The position numbers and the translations under genes are program-made. A stretch of 64,000 nucleotides of DNA, from NCBI RefSeq assembly GCF_900231835.1, contig NZ_OCTN01000001.1, positions 1,107,747-1,171,746 of the forward strand. The letters are read 5' to 3'. This document shows positions 51,071-59,867 of the stretch, one piece after another. Source of the stretch: Pontivivens marinum. GTDB lineage: Bacteria; Pseudomonadota; Alphaproteobacteria; Rhodobacterales; Rhodobacteraceae. The stretch's first letter is position 1. Each line of letters opens with the position of its first letter. The notes below the pieces were generated by a model. It did not search any database, was not told where the DNA came from, and was given only the letters and a program-made list of their open reading frames with translations.

Positions 51071-51384
51071 GCGCTAGCCAGCTTCATCAGCACGATACCC
51101 GATAGGATCAGTACCGCTGCTATTAGGCGCAGCGGTGTTACCGCCTCTCCAAACAACACCACGCCAACGGTGAACGTGCCGATCGCCCCGATGCCCGTCC
51201 AGACGGTATAGGCCGTGCCAAGGGGCAGCGCGCGCATCGCCAGTGTCAGCAGGGTAAAGCTGGCCGCCATTGTGGTGAGCGTAATTATGCTCGGCACCAG
51301 CAGGGTGAAGCCGTCGGACTTTTTCATGAAAGACGCCCAGACGACTTCCAGCAGACCGGCGAGGATGAGGTAAAACCAGGGCAT
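51067..51384 (-). CDS. gdx: Guanidinium exporter of the SMR family (Gdx/SugE)
   Basis: A 105-residue SMR-family protein with four helices. It has the Gdx subtype pattern: LLEVVWASFMKKSDGFT with the essential glutamate at residue 13, and LPLGTAYTVWTGIGAIGTFTVGVVLFGE. Such proteins exchange guanidinium ions for protons. The guanidine-II riboswitch just upstream gives independent support for the substrate. Confidence 0.93.
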   Translation of the reverse strand: MPWFYLILAGLLEVVWASFMKKSDGFTLLVPSIITLTTMAASFTLLTLAMRALPLGTAYTVWTGIGAIGTFTVGVVLFGEAVTPLRLIAAVLILSGIVLMKLASA

Positions 51385-51405
51385 GAAACGGCCCTCCTAT
51401 AGGGG

Positions 51406-51448
51406 CCGGGTCGTCCCGGTCGAAAATGAAAGCTGCGGGTCGTCCCGT
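51406..51448 (-). promoter_or_regulatory. Guanidine-II (mini-ykkC) riboswitch
   Basis: On the transcribed strand two hairpins occur in tandem, CGGG-ACGA-CCCG (51447-51436) and CCGGG-ACGA-CCCGG (51419-51406). Each ends in the conserved ACGR loop, the mark of the guanidine-II class. AGGAGG lies between the second hairpin and the gdx start at 51384, so guanidinium should free the ribosome site. Confidence 0.92.
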
Positions 51449-51482
51449 GCTGTGCCGTATCTAGTGGATGCGTGCGGAGCGT

Positions 51483-52463
51483 TCAATCCCGCGGCGCGGC
51501 GGCGCGTTGCAGGCGGTCATTTATCGCGCTGCCCAGCCCGTGCATCGGGATCGGGGCGACGGCAATGCGCGGGGCCGTCGCATCGGCGCGGCGCAGCAGG
51601 GAAAACAGGTTCGCCGCTGCTTCTGTCAAATCACCGGTGGGGGATAGCGACCATTCCGACGGGCCGTCGGCAAAGCGTAGCAGCAGCTCACCCTCAGCTG
51701 GGTCCGTCACGTTCAGGCGCAGCGCCCCCTGTGGGGCGTAATGCGAGGTGAGCTGGCCCGGTGCGGTGATGTCACTGCCCTGATGCAGGGTTACGGGGCG
51801 GGCCAATGCGGCCTCGATCTCCTCCACAGCCAAGCCGCCGGGGCGCAGCAGAACGGGCGTATCGCCATCCCAACCTAGGATCGTGGATTCCAGCCCGACC
51901 GCGCAATCGCCGCCATCCAGAACCGCCGCGATCCGGCCGTCCAAGCCGTCTGTCACGTGGGCCGCGCTGGTGGGGCTGATCCGGCCTGATGGATTGGCGC
52001 TGGGCGCGGCAACAGGGCGATCCATGGCGCGCAAAATGGCCTGCGCGACGGGATGTGCAGGCACGCGCACGGCCAGCGTATCCAGCCCCGCAGTCACCAG
52101 ATCCGAGATTTCACCGATGCGCGGCAAAACTAATGTCAGCGGACCGGGCCAGAATTTTTCGGCCAGAACCCGTGCCTGCGCATTCATCGTGACCAAGCGT
52201 TCGGCCATGGAAATATCGGCCACATGGGCGATCAAAGGATTGAAGCTGGGGCGCCCCTTGGCCGTGTAAACGCCTGCAACTGCATGACCATTTGTGGCAT
52301 CGGCCCCTAGGCCGTAAACCGTCTCGGTCGGGAAGGCGACGCATTCGCCGCGCAGCAATAGGGTTGCCGCAGCGTCAATTCCCGCAACATCTGCGGTTAA
52401 TTGTCGGGTTTGGCGGAAAAAAGTGTCGCCGCGTCTTACTTGTTCGCCATCGGTGCTTTGCAT
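51483..52463 (-). CDS. L-threonylcarbamoyladenylate synthase (Sua5/YrdC)
   Basis: A 326-residue Sua5-type enzyme that forms threonylcarbamoyl-AMP for the t6A37 tRNA modification. The YrdC domain (about residues 25-220) has GECVAFPTETVYGLGADATNG, YTAKGRPSFNPL, and PSANPSGRISPTSAAHV. A C-terminal Sua5 domain follows after residue 230. This is the long Sua5 form rather than the short TsaC form. It is divergent from the acyl-CoA dehydrogenase gene. Confidence 0.93.
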   Translation of the reverse strand: MQSTDGEQVRRGDTFFRQTRQLTADVAGIDAAATLLLRGECVAFPTETVYGLGADATNGHAVAGVYTAKGRPSFNPLIAHVADISMAERLVTMNAQARVLAEKFWPGPLTLVLPRIGEISDLVTAGLDTLAVRVPAHPVAQAILRAMDRPVAAPSANPSGRISPTSAAHVTDGLDGRIAAVLDGGDCAVGLESTILGWDGDTPVLLRPGGLAVEEIEAALARPVTLHQGSDITAPGQLTSHYAPQGALRLNVTDPAEGELLLRFADGPSEWSLSPTGDLTEAAANLFSLLRRADATAPRIAVAPIPMHGLGSAINDRLQRAAAPRD

Positions 52464-52500
52464 AGCGTTTGGTCAACTCTGATATAGATGGACTGCACCC

Positions 52501-54213
52501 ATGACGTATGCACCCCCAATCCGCGACATGCAATTCACGCTGGAAAAGGTCATCGGGGCGGATCGCCTCGCCCGGACCGAGCTGTTTGCCGATGCGACAG
52601 CCGACACGACCGAGGCAATCCTGCTGGAGGCAGGTAAGCTGGCCGCCAATATCCTCGCGCCGGTCAACCGTAACGGTGATCTGACACCGGCGGTTCTGGA
52701 AAACGGAGTTGTGCGCGTGTCCCCCGGTTTTGGCGATGCGTATAAGGCGATTGCCGAGGGTGGTTGGGTCGGCATGAACGCTGACCCTGAATTTGGCGGG
52801 ATGGGCCTGCCAATGACGCTGACCACGGCAGTGGGGGAAATGATGAACTCCGCCTGTTTGTCGCTGGCGCTGAACCCGCTGATGACGCAGGGCCAGATCG
52901 AGGCGTTGGAGCATCACGCAAGCGACGCGATCAAGGCGCTGTATTTGCCCAAGCTGATTTCTGGCGAATGGACCGGCACCATGAACCTGACCGAGCCACA
53001 GGCCGGTTCAGATGTGGGCGCGTTGCGGTCCAAGGCGGAGCCGCAGGGCGATGGTAGCTATAAGGTATCGGGCCAGAAGATCTTTATCTCTTGGGGCGAT
53101 CACGACGTGGCGGAGAATATCTGCCATCTGGTGCTGGCGCGCTTGCCTGACGGTGTTGCGGGGACCAAGGGGATCAGCCTGTTCCTCGTTCCGAAATTCC
53201 TGCCTGATGAAAATGGCAATCCCGGCGTGGCCAATACGCTGAAGCCAATCAGTTTGGAGCATAAGCTGGGCCTGCATGGATCGCCCACCGCGATCATGGA
53301 ATTTGACGGCGCGACCGGCTGGCTGATCGGGGCGGAACATGCAGGAATGGCGGCGATGTTCACCATGATGAACAATGCACGTCTGGGTGTGGGTACACAG
53401 GGGCTGGGTATTGCTGAGAGTGCGTATCAGCAGGCATTGGCCTTTGCCACTGACCGCGTTCAGGGCCGTACCATGGTTGCGGATACCAACACCATTCTGG
53501 ACCATGCCGATGTGCGCCGGATGCTGATGCAGATGAAGGCGCTGATCGGGGTTTCGCGCGCGATCTGTCTGGACACGGCCTTCAGTCTGGATATGGCGCG
53601 GGCGACCAGCGGGGATGAGGCGGCAAAGTGGAAGGCGCGCGGCGCGTTCCTTACCCCGATTGCCAAGGCATTTGGAACCGATACCGGTTCCGAAGTTGCC
53701 GATCTGGGCATTCAGGTCCATGGCGGCATGGGCTTTGTCGAGGAAACCGGCGCGGCCCAATATGCCCGCGATGTGCGCGTGACCCGTATTTACGAGGGCA
53801 CAAACGGCATTCAGGCAATGGATCTGGTCGGGCGCAAGCTGATGGATGGCGGCATCGCGGCCGAGGCTCTGCTGGGTGAGATTGAAGCCACGGCCAAGGC
53901 AGCACAGGCGGCACATCCCGCATTGGCCGACGCATTGCAGGATGCCGGTGAAACGCTGGCTGCGACGCTGGATTGGTTACTGGGCGCGGAAGTGAATGAC
54001 CGCTTTGCGGGTTCCGTTCCGTTCCTGCGGGCCTTTGCGCTGGTTCTGGGCGGGCATTACCTGCTGCGCGGTGCGATGGCGGATGAGAGCCGCTTGGCGC
54101 TGGCGCAATTCCACATCCTGCAACTGATGCCACAGGCCACCGCGCATTGCGCTGCGGTTGTTCAGGGCGCGGCGCCGCTATACGCTTTGGATGCGGAGGC
54201 ACTCGCCTCCTGA
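52501..54213 (+). CDS. Acyl-CoA dehydrogenase with C-terminal extension (DmdC/FadE-like)
   Basis: A 570-residue FAD-dependent acyl-CoA dehydrogenase. Core blocks include LTEPQAGSDVGALRSKA, GQKIFISWGDH, KLGLHGSPTAIMEFD, NARLGVGTQGLGIAESAYQQAL, and IQVHGGMGFVEETGAAQYARDVRVTRIYEGTNGIQAMDLVGRK with the catalytic Glu in the YEGT region. The extra C-terminal domain matches the longer group that includes DmdC, which acts in methylmercaptopropionate breakdown, but the substrate is not certain. Other dmd genes are absent from the window. Confidence 0.9.
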   Translation: MTYAPPIRDMQFTLEKVIGADRLARTELFADATADTTEAILLEAGKLAANILAPVNRNGDLTPAVLENGVVRVSPGFGDAYKAIAEGGWVGMNADPEFGGMGLPMTLTTAVGEMMNSACLSLALNPLMTQGQIEALEHHASDAIKALYLPKLISGEWTGTMNLTEPQAGSDVGALRSKAEPQGDGSYKVSGQKIFISWGDHDVAENICHLVLARLPDGVAGTKGISLFLVPKFLPDENGNPGVANTLKPISLEHKLGLHGSPTAIMEFDGATGWLIGAEHAGMAAMFTMMNNARLGVGTQGLGIAESAYQQALAFATDRVQGRTMVADTNTILDHADVRRMLMQMKALIGVSRAICLDTAFSLDMARATSGDEAAKWKARGAFLTPIAKAFGTDTGSEVADLGIQVHGGMGFVEETGAAQYARDVRVTRIYEGTNGIQAMDLVGRKLMDGGIAAEALLGEIEATAKAAQAAHPALADALQDAGETLAATLDWLLGAEVNDRFAGSVPFLRAFALVLGGHYLLRGAMADESRLALAQFHILQLMPQATAHCAAVVQGAAPLYALDAEALAS

Positions 54214-54222
54214 GGAGGAAAC

Positions 54223-54684
54223 ATGGTCGAGCAGCGCTATCCCTATCGTTCCGAAGTCTGGATGCTGATCCTGATTTTAACGGGTGTTATGGTCGTGATG
54301 ACGGCGATTCTGGCGTTTGTCCCGTTTGAGGGGGATACAGATGCCAGCGCCTTTGTTCCCTTTATGGGGCTGCTGATCGTGCCAATGGCATGTTTTACCG
54401 GCTGGGCCTATCTGCGAGAGCGCGGATCGGCCCGTGCCATCATTTTTGGTGTGGATGCGATCAGCGCGCCGCCCAATGCGTTGAGCGGGCGTATCGTGAC
54501 CATGCCCTATGCCGACATCACCGACGCGCATATTCTATCTCTGAAAAACAACACGACTTTACGCATCACTGCCACGAATGAAACGATCGGTATTCCGGTC
54601 AGCGCCGTTGGTGATGCCGAGACGTTGGATGAGGTTCTGGCCGCGCTGCTGGTTCGTATTGAGAAAGCAAAATCCGATGCCTGA
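54223..54684 (+). CDS. Hypothetical two-helix membrane protein
   Basis: A 153-residue protein with two N-terminal transmembrane helices (EVWMLILILTGVMVVMTAILAF and FVPFMGLLIVPMACFTGWAYL) and a soluble C-terminal part. That part looks like a small PH-like beta domain (SARAIIFGVDAISAPPNALSGRIVTMPYADITDAHIL). No family is recognised. It begins 9 bases after the acyl-CoA dehydrogenase and overlaps the MBL gene by 8 bases. Confidence 0.7.
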   Translation: MVEQRYPYRSEVWMLILILTGVMVVMTAILAFVPFEGDTDASAFVPFMGLLIVPMACFTGWAYLRERGSARAIIFGVDAISAPPNALSGRIVTMPYADITDAHILSLKNNTTLRITATNETIGIPVSAVGDAETLDEVLAALLVRIEKAKSDA

Positions 54685-55711
54685 GGATATTCCAGCCATA
54701 ATCCGTTTCCCCCATGTCGAACCGCCTGATCAGGGTGAGGTCGCGGAAATCGCGGAGGGTATCCTGTGGGCGCGTATTCCCCTGCCGATGGTTCTGAACC
54801 ATGTGAATGTCTACATCTTGGACGACGGGGATGGTTGGACGGTTGTGGATACCGGCGTTGATACGCAGATGACCCGCGATGTCTGGCAAAGCCTGCTGGA
54901 CGGTCCGCTGGCCGGCAAACCGGTGCGGCGGGTATTGCTGACCCATCATCACCCCGATCATGTGGGCTTGGTCGGCTGGTTCCAGCAGCAAGGGGCGGAG
55001 CTGGTCACAACGCGCACCGCGTGGATGTTTGCGCGGATGTTGACGCTGGACGTGCAAAAGCAGGCGACGCCGCAATCGGTTGAGTTCTATCAACTGGCGG
55101 GGATGGACGCGGCACGCCTTGATAAACGGCGTACGGATCGGCCGTTTAATTTCGCGGACGTTGTTCACCCCATGCCCGTTGGATTTACCCGCATTCAGCA
55201 GGGTGATTCCATTCGGATCGGCGGGCGCGATTGGGACGTGCATATCGGCCATGGTCACGCGCCGGAGCATGCAACCCTGTGGTCGGGCGATCTGATCCTG
55301 GCGGGCGATCAGATCATTCCGGGCATTTCGTCCAATATCGGCGTTTACGCGACGGAGCCGGAGGCGGATCCGTTGGGCGAATGGATCGAGAGTTGCACCC
55401 GCCTGTTTGAGCTGGCAACCGATCGGCATCTGGCCCTGCCAGGGCATAAACTGCCCTTTACCGGTGTTCCGATCCGCCTGCGCCAGTTGATCGAAAATCA
55501 TCGTAAGGCACTGCCGCGCTTGCTGGCCTTTCTGGCGGAGCCGCGCCGTGCGCCCGATTGCTTTCCGATCCTGTTCAAACGTCAGATCGACGATGCGACC
55601 TATGGTCTGGCCTTGGCCGAGACGGTGGCCCATCTCAACCATGTCTGGCATGAAGGTTTGGTAACGCGCGACCTTGGACCGGATGGAGCATGGATATGGA
55701 CGGCAAAGTAA
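54677..55711 (+). CDS. MBL-fold metallo-hydrolase
   Basis: A 344-residue metallo-beta-lactamase-fold protein. The zinc motif is LLTHHHPDHVGLVG, further ligands are in HIGHGHAPEHATLWSGDLILAGDQIIPGISSN, and a C-terminal winged-helix-like segment ends GLVTRDLGPDGAWIW. It resembles hydroxyacylglutathione-hydrolase-like proteins with a BLACT winged helix; the substrate is unknown. The ATG at 54677 lies within the preceding gene. Confidence 0.85.
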   Translation: MPEDIPAIIRFPHVEPPDQGEVAEIAEGILWARIPLPMVLNHVNVYILDDGDGWTVVDTGVDTQMTRDVWQSLLDGPLAGKPVRRVLLTHHHPDHVGLVGWFQQQGAELVTTRTAWMFARMLTLDVQKQATPQSVEFYQLAGMDAARLDKRRTDRPFNFADVVHPMPVGFTRIQQGDSIRIGGRDWDVHIGHGHAPEHATLWSGDLILAGDQIIPGISSNIGVYATEPEADPLGEWIESCTRLFELATDRHLALPGHKLPFTGVPIRLRQLIENHRKALPRLLAFLAEPRRAPDCFPILFKRQIDDATYGLALAETVAHLNHVWHEGLVTRDLGPDGAWIWTAK

Positions 55712-56136
55712 GCACTAGCGCAGAGGCCGCGGAAAACGCGGTTTTGGCCCACGGATTCCGTGTGGACGACCTGCCCGCAGCCGAGGAAGCCGAGCGCCCC
55801 GAAACACTCAAGGGTGATGCCGGTAAATCCCCTGCGCAATGGGCCTATGAGCGGATCATCAACTACATCCAGAAATTCGAGGAAGGTCTGGATGCCGAGC
55901 ATGAGGTCGGCATGGGATTTGTCGGATCGGAAAGCGGCACGTTGACCATTCAGGGCATGGGCTATTTCGCGCCAGATATCATTACGTTTTACGGCTCGGA
56001 CGCGGCGGGCAGCAAACGCCAGTTGATCCAGCATGTCAGTCAGTTGAGCGTCATGCTGACCGCCGCGCCACGGCTGAAAACCCCCGCCCAACGCATCGGA
56101 TTCCGTTTGGCGGCGGAATTGGAGCGTAAGGGCTGA
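55690..56136 (+). CDS. Hypothetical protein, Rhodobacterales-type (DUF6173-like)
   Basis: A 148-residue soluble protein with an acidic N-terminus and the motif PAQWAYERIINYIQKFEEGLDAEHEVGMGFVGSESGTLTIQGMGYFAPDIITFYG. I think it belongs to DUF6173, but the match is from memory. Its start lies inside the end of the MBL gene (22-base overlap), so it belongs to the same unit. Confidence 0.65.
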   Translation: MDMDGKVSTSAEAAENAVLAHGFRVDDLPAAEEAERPETLKGDAGKSPAQWAYERIINYIQKFEEGLDAEHEVGMGFVGSESGTLTIQGMGYFAPDIITFYGSDAAGSKRQLIQHVSQLSVMLTAAPRLKTPAQRIGFRLAAELERKG

Positions 56137-56192
56137 CTTGCACGCCACAAATCTTGGTGTATGAAACTCACAGCATCCGAAGGGAATTACAC

Positions 56193-56339
56193 ATGGCCGA
56201 TCATCACGACGCACACGAGCATGGCACGATGGACACCACCGTGCAGGAGCAAACCTATGAGGGGTTCATCAAGTTTGGTGTGCGCCTGAGCATCGCATGC
56301 ATCGCGGTTCTGGTGTTTCTGGCGATTTTCCGCACCTGA
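56193..56339 (+). CDS. aa3-type cytochrome c oxidase small subunit IV
   Basis: A 48-residue single-helix protein. The start MADHHDAHEHGTMDTTVQEQTYEGFIKFG and the helix RLSIACIAVLVFLAIF match the bacterial aa3-type cytochrome oxidase subunit IV, a small accessory subunit of the terminal oxidase. The major oxidase genes are not in the window. AGGGAAT lies 8 bases before the start. Confidence 0.88.
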   Translation: MADHHDAHEHGTMDTTVQEQTYEGFIKFGVRLSIACIAVLVFLAIFRT

Positions 56340-56340
56340 T

Positions 56341-57108
56341 CTAGCTGCGCGGCAGTAATGGCCGGACGTTATGTCCGGTCAGGATTCCCGCCTCGTCCCC
56401 ATCCAGCACGAGGCATGTCAGCGATCCACCAAATACGGCTCCCGTGTCGATTCCGATGCGGTGGCCATGATGTTCCGGCTGCTCGACCACTGTATGTCCA
56501 TGCACGATGGTAAAGGGCAGGGTGCCGGTCCAGTCCAGCCAGCCCTCACGCTTCCACAACAGATCGACGATATCCTGCTGATCCGGCGCGCGGGTCGGGT
56601 CAATGCCGGCGTGGACAAAGTGATAGTCCCCGATCTGGTGATGCAGGCGTAACCCCTCGATAAAATCGGTATGGGCACGGGGCACGGCCTGTGCGGCGTG
56701 GTCGTGGAAATCGGCGGCCTGATCCAGGCCCAGATCGTGTTTGGGCATCGTCACGCCATAGCTGGCCAGCGTTTCTTTACCCCCGATGCGCGGATGCAGG
56801 TAGTGGTAGCCCTTGTCACGGTACAGTTTCGGGTCCTGCCAGTCGGGATGCGTGACATAGCGCGCGAACATCCGGTCATGGTTGCCCATCAGGTTGACCC
56901 ATTCGGGATTATCGCCCGAGATCAGGAAATCAATCACGCCGCGGCTGTCGGGCCCGCGATCAGTGTAATCGCCCAGATGGATGATCCGCACATCACGCCC
57001 TGCATGTTCGGCGCGATCGCGGGCGATCCAGTCATGTACCTCGCGTAGGTTGTCGATCATCCCGTGGATGTCGCCAATTGCATAAATCCGTGTGCCGTCG
57101 GTGTGCAT
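56341..57108 (-). CDS. Metallophosphoesterase (serine/threonine phosphatase-like)
   Basis: A 255-residue calcineurin-like phosphoesterase. The dinuclear metal motifs are AIGDIHGMIDN, HLGDYTDRGPDSRGVIDF, MGNHDRMF, and VHGHTVVEQP, in the order of PPP-family phosphatases such as bacteriophage-lambda-type PrpA. The substrate is unknown. The start at 57108 is right after the rpsU terminator, so the long upstream reading frame is not used. Confidence 0.88.
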   Translation of the reverse strand: MHTDGTRIYAIGDIHGMIDNLREVHDWIARDRAEHAGRDVRIIHLGDYTDRGPDSRGVIDFLISGDNPEWVNLMGNHDRMFARYVTHPDWQDPKLYRDKGYHYLHPRIGGKETLASYGVTMPKHDLGLDQAADFHDHAAQAVPRAHTDFIEGLRLHHQIGDYHFVHAGIDPTRAPDQQDIVDLLWKREGWLDWTGTLPFTIVHGHTVVEQPEHHGHRIGIDTGAVFGGSLTCLVLDGDEAGILTGHNVRPLLPRS

Positions 57109-57121
57109 GCTAACTCCCAAG

Positions 57122-57153
57122 AAAAAAGCCCCCGCACCGTGAGGTGCGAGGGC
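57122..57153 (-). terminator. Rho-independent terminator of rpsU
   Basis: On the minus strand GCCCTCGCACC (57153-57143) pairs with GGTGCGGGGGC (57138-57128, one mismatch) and is followed by six T (57127-57122). This is a strong terminator for rpsU, placed 14 bases before the metallophosphoesterase start. Confidence 0.85.
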
Positions 57154-57199
57154 CTGAATGACAACAGTCGGGTGGCACCGACCGGTTGCTTTCATCGTA

Positions 57200-57406
57200 T
57201 CAGAGCATGCCTTCGCGCTGCAATTTCTTGCGAGCGAGCTTGCGCGCACGGCGGACGGCCTCAGCCTTCTCACGTGCTCGCTTGATCGAGGGCTTTTCGT
57301 AATGCTGCCGAAGCTTCATTTCCCGAAACACACCTTCACGCTGAAGTTTTTTCTTCAGGGCGCGGAGGGCCTGATCGACGTTGTTGTCGCGAACCTGTAC
57401 CTGCAC
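57200..57406 (-). CDS. rpsU: 30S ribosomal protein S21
   Basis: S21 (68 residues) of the small ribosomal subunit. The start [30 protein letters not shown] and the arginine-rich end [17 protein letters not shown] are typical. The start codon is GTG, with AGGTGGTGA upstream. It is followed by a strong terminator and is divergent from the COQ9 gene. Confidence 0.95.
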   Translation of the reverse strand: MQVQVRDNNVDQALRALKKKLQREGVFREMKLRQHYEKPSIKRAREKAEAVRRARKLARKKLQREGML

Positions 57407-57510
57407 TTGTAGTCACCACCTTCCTAGTAAATTTGCGGAATTGCAGGAAAGCGCTAGATAGACGTGGAGCGGCGACTTGTCTACCCTTGGGTCGTGGGAG
57501 TGAGGTTGAT

Positions 57511-58197
57511 ATGACTGATACTGTAGATGATTGGCACGATATTGCACGCAATGCTGTGCTGGACGCGGCCCTGATACATGTCGCATTTGACGGCTGGTCA
57601 CAGGAAACATTGCTGCGCGCCATTGATGATTCGGGGGTGGAGGCCGCATTGGCCCACGCCCTGTTCCCCCGCGGGGGTGTCGATCTGGCGTTGGCATTCC
57701 ACTATCGCGGCGATCGGAAACTCTCCGAATGGTTGCCAACGGTTGAGGGCGGGATGACCGCCAAAATCACCCAAGCTGTCTGGCATCGTCTGGAACTGGT
57801 CGCGATGGAGAAGGAGGCCGTGCGGCGCGGCGCGACTTTGTTTGCCCTGCCCACCCATGTATCCGAGGGGGCCAGCGCCATCTGGAACACCGCTGATACG
57901 ATCTGGAACGGGTTGGGCGACAGCTCCACGGATTATAACTGGTACACAAAGCGGGCGACGCTATCGGCGGTTTATTCGGCGACGATGCTATATTGGCTGG
58001 GCGATACCTCAGCCGATCATGAGGATACGCGCGAATTTCTGGACCGGCGCATCGCCAATGTCATGCAGATTGAAAAGGCAAAGGCCCGCCTGCGCGGCGG
58101 ACCGCTGGCGCGGATGTTTGCGCAGGGGCCGGGGCGCGTTCTGGACCATATTCGCGCACCCGTATCCCGCCCGATGCCCGGCCGCACGGGGCAATAG
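57511..58197 (+). CDS. COQ9-family ubiquinone biosynthesis protein
   Basis: A 228-residue COQ9-like protein, the lipid-binding partner needed for ubiquinone synthesis in mitochondria and alphaproteobacteria. The N-terminal TetR-like helices include AFDGWSQETLLRAIDDSGVEAALAHALFPRG. The C-terminal block is TADTIWNGLGDSSTDYNWYTKRATLSAVYSATMLYWLGD, the family's best conserved part. The ATG at 57511 has GTGAGG before it. Confidence 0.92.
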   Translation: MTDTVDDWHDIARNAVLDAALIHVAFDGWSQETLLRAIDDSGVEAALAHALFPRGGVDLALAFHYRGDRKLSEWLPTVEGGMTAKITQAVWHRLELVAMEKEAVRRGATLFALPTHVSEGASAIWNTADTIWNGLGDSSTDYNWYTKRATLSAVYSATMLYWLGDTSADHEDTREFLDRRIANVMQIEKAKARLRGGPLARMFAQGPGRVLDHIRAPVSRPMPGRTGQ

Positions 58198-58199
58198 CC

Positions 58200-58922
58200 C
58201 TAGCCCAGTTCGACCCCGCGCGGCAGGTTTACCGCCGCAAGGCCAGAACCGAGCATGCCCGTGCCGCCCTTGAGGTCGAATCGCACCTCATGCACCACAG
58301 GGGAAAGCGGAGCCATTTCGGCCAACAATTCTGCGTGGCGACCGGCGCGCAGAATCGGATACCAGACCAGCGCGCAGGCCTCGGGCCATTCGGTGCGCAT
58401 CAGGTTGCGTACAAACGCGCCGGCCTGTGCATATTCGGTTTTCACCTCATAGGACGGATCGACCAGCAGCAATCCGGCGCGGGGGTCGGGGGGCGACAGG
58501 GCGGTGACGCCCTCATACCCGTCGCGGCGATGGATATCTGCACCGGGCAAAACCTCGCATAATCCGGCATGTTCGGCGGGGTGCAGTTCCATCAGGTGCA
58601 TCGAATCCTGCTCTCGCAGCATGGATGCGGCCAGCCATGGTGAGCCGGGATAGGCATTTGGCCCGTTCAGATCACGCACCAGCGACAGGGTTTCGGCAAA
58701 GGGCTCATCCCCCAGATCGGCAATGGCGATGCCCTCGGCTGCTTCACCGGTTTTCAGGCTTTCGACGCTGTTGAGATTATATAGGCCGCGCCCCGAATGG
58801 GTTTCCATATAGGTCAGACCGCGTGGTTTCGCGGTGAGGGCGCGTAAAATGCGGGCCAGTGCGATATGTTTGTGCACATCCGCAGGGCCGCCCGCGTGAT
58901 AGGCATGTTGATAGCTGAGCAT
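58200..58922 (-). CDS. rlmJ: 23S rRNA (adenine(2030)-N6)-methyltransferase RlmJ
   Basis: RlmJ (240 residues) methylates A2030 of 23S rRNA and was earlier linked to DNA uptake as ComJ/YhiR. The start MLSYQHAYHAGGPADVHKH is diagnostic. THSGRGLYNL is near the SAM site and the catalytic motif is LLLVDPSYEVKTEY (DPxY type). The start at 58922 is used; the frame continues upstream to 59630 without family similarity. It converges with COQ9, with two bases between the stops. Confidence 0.94.
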   Translation of the reverse strand: MLSYQHAYHAGGPADVHKHIALARILRALTAKPRGLTYMETHSGRGLYNLNSVESLKTGEAAEGIAIADLGDEPFAETLSLVRDLNGPNAYPGSPWLAASMLREQDSMHLMELHPAEHAGLCEVLPGADIHRRDGYEGVTALSPPDPRAGLLLVDPSYEVKTEYAQAGAFVRNLMRTEWPEACALVWYPILRAGRHAELLAEMAPLSPVVHEVRFDLKGGTGMLGSGLAAVNLPRGVELG

Positions 58923-59183
58923 CGCATTCTCCAAATATCCACTTGTCCCGACGCAGGGTCGGGGCCGGTCAGGTGAGTATTTGGCGCAACCTATAGGCCG
59001 GTCCGTGTTGACTCCCCCGTTTGGGTCCGTATAACCCGCCCATCCCGAATTGGCGAATGCCGTTCGGGCCTTGGTGTTTGTGGTCCCTGCAAGGGGAACC
59101 CTGTCGCCCCGTTCTCGAGAGAGGATTGGGAGAGGAAAGCACCTTTCACAACGCGCATCCGCGCAACAGAAAGGATCCAGATC

Positions 59184-59804
59184 GTGACCAAGCGCACATC
59201 TGCCAAGTATAAGCTCGACCGCCGCATGGGCGAAAACATCTGGGGTCGCGCCAAGTCCCCGGTGAACCGCCGCGAGTACGGCCCCGGCCAGCACGGCCAG
59301 CGTCGTAAGGGTAAGCTCTCCGATTTCGGCCTTCAGCTGCGCGCAAAGCAGAAGTTGAAAGGCTATTACGGCGATCTGACTGAAAAGCAGTTCCGTCGCA
59401 TCTACGCAGAGGCTGAGCGTTTGCGCGGTGACACCGGTGAAAACCTCATCGGTTTGCTGGAAAGCCGTTTGGACGCAGTTGTATACCGCGCAAAGTGGGT
59501 TCCAACTGTCTTCGCTGCACGTCAGTTCGTAAACCACGGCCACGTCACGGTTAACGGCAAGAAGGTAAACATTCCTTCCTACCGCGTGAAAGAGGGTGAC
59601 ATCATCCAGATCCGTGAAAAGTCCCGTCAAATGGCGCTGGTCATGGAAGCAATGGGTTCGTCCGAGCGTGACACCCCTGAGTATCTGGACTGCGACAACT
59701 CCAAGCTGACGACTGTGTTCGTACGCAAGCCTTCGCTGGGCGACGTACCTTACGCGGTTCAGATGGAACCAAACCTCGTCGTGGAATATTACGCGAAGAA
59801 CTAA
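59184..59804 (+). CDS. rpsD: 30S ribosomal protein S4
   Basis: S4 (206 residues), a primary 16S-rRNA-binding and translational-fidelity protein. It starts [48 protein letters not shown] and contains the S4 RNA-binding module [48 protein letters not shown]. The start is GTG. It is alone, unlike the E. coli alpha operon, as is usual in alphaproteobacteria. Confidence 0.98.
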   Translation: MTKRTSAKYKLDRRMGENIWGRAKSPVNRREYGPGQHGQRRKGKLSDFGLQLRAKQKLKGYYGDLTEKQFRRIYAEAERLRGDTGENLIGLLESRLDAVVYRAKWVPTVFAARQFVNHGHVTVNGKKVNIPSYRVKEGDIIQIREKSRQMALVMEAMGSSERDTPEYLDCDNSKLTTVFVRKPSLGDVPYAVQMEPNLVVEYYAKN

Positions 59805-59826
59805 TCTTCGCCGCGATCAGAATTTT

Positions 59827-59859
59827 ACGGCCGTGCCCCCAGTGGGCGCGGCCGTTTTC
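59827..59859 (+). terminator. Rho-independent terminator of rpsD
   Basis: ACGGCCGTGCCC (59827-59838) and GGGCGCGGCCGT (59844-59855, one mismatch) form a 12-bp stem with a five-base loop, followed by TTTTCGTTT. It ends rpsD and separates it from the convergent TetR gene. Confidence 0.85.
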
Positions 59860-59867
59860 GTTTGGGG

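Noticed and set aside
58923..59630. Upstream extension of the rlmJ frame
   Set aside because: The extra 236 codons run antisense to rpsD and lack similarity; MLSYQHAYHAG is the normal RlmJ start.
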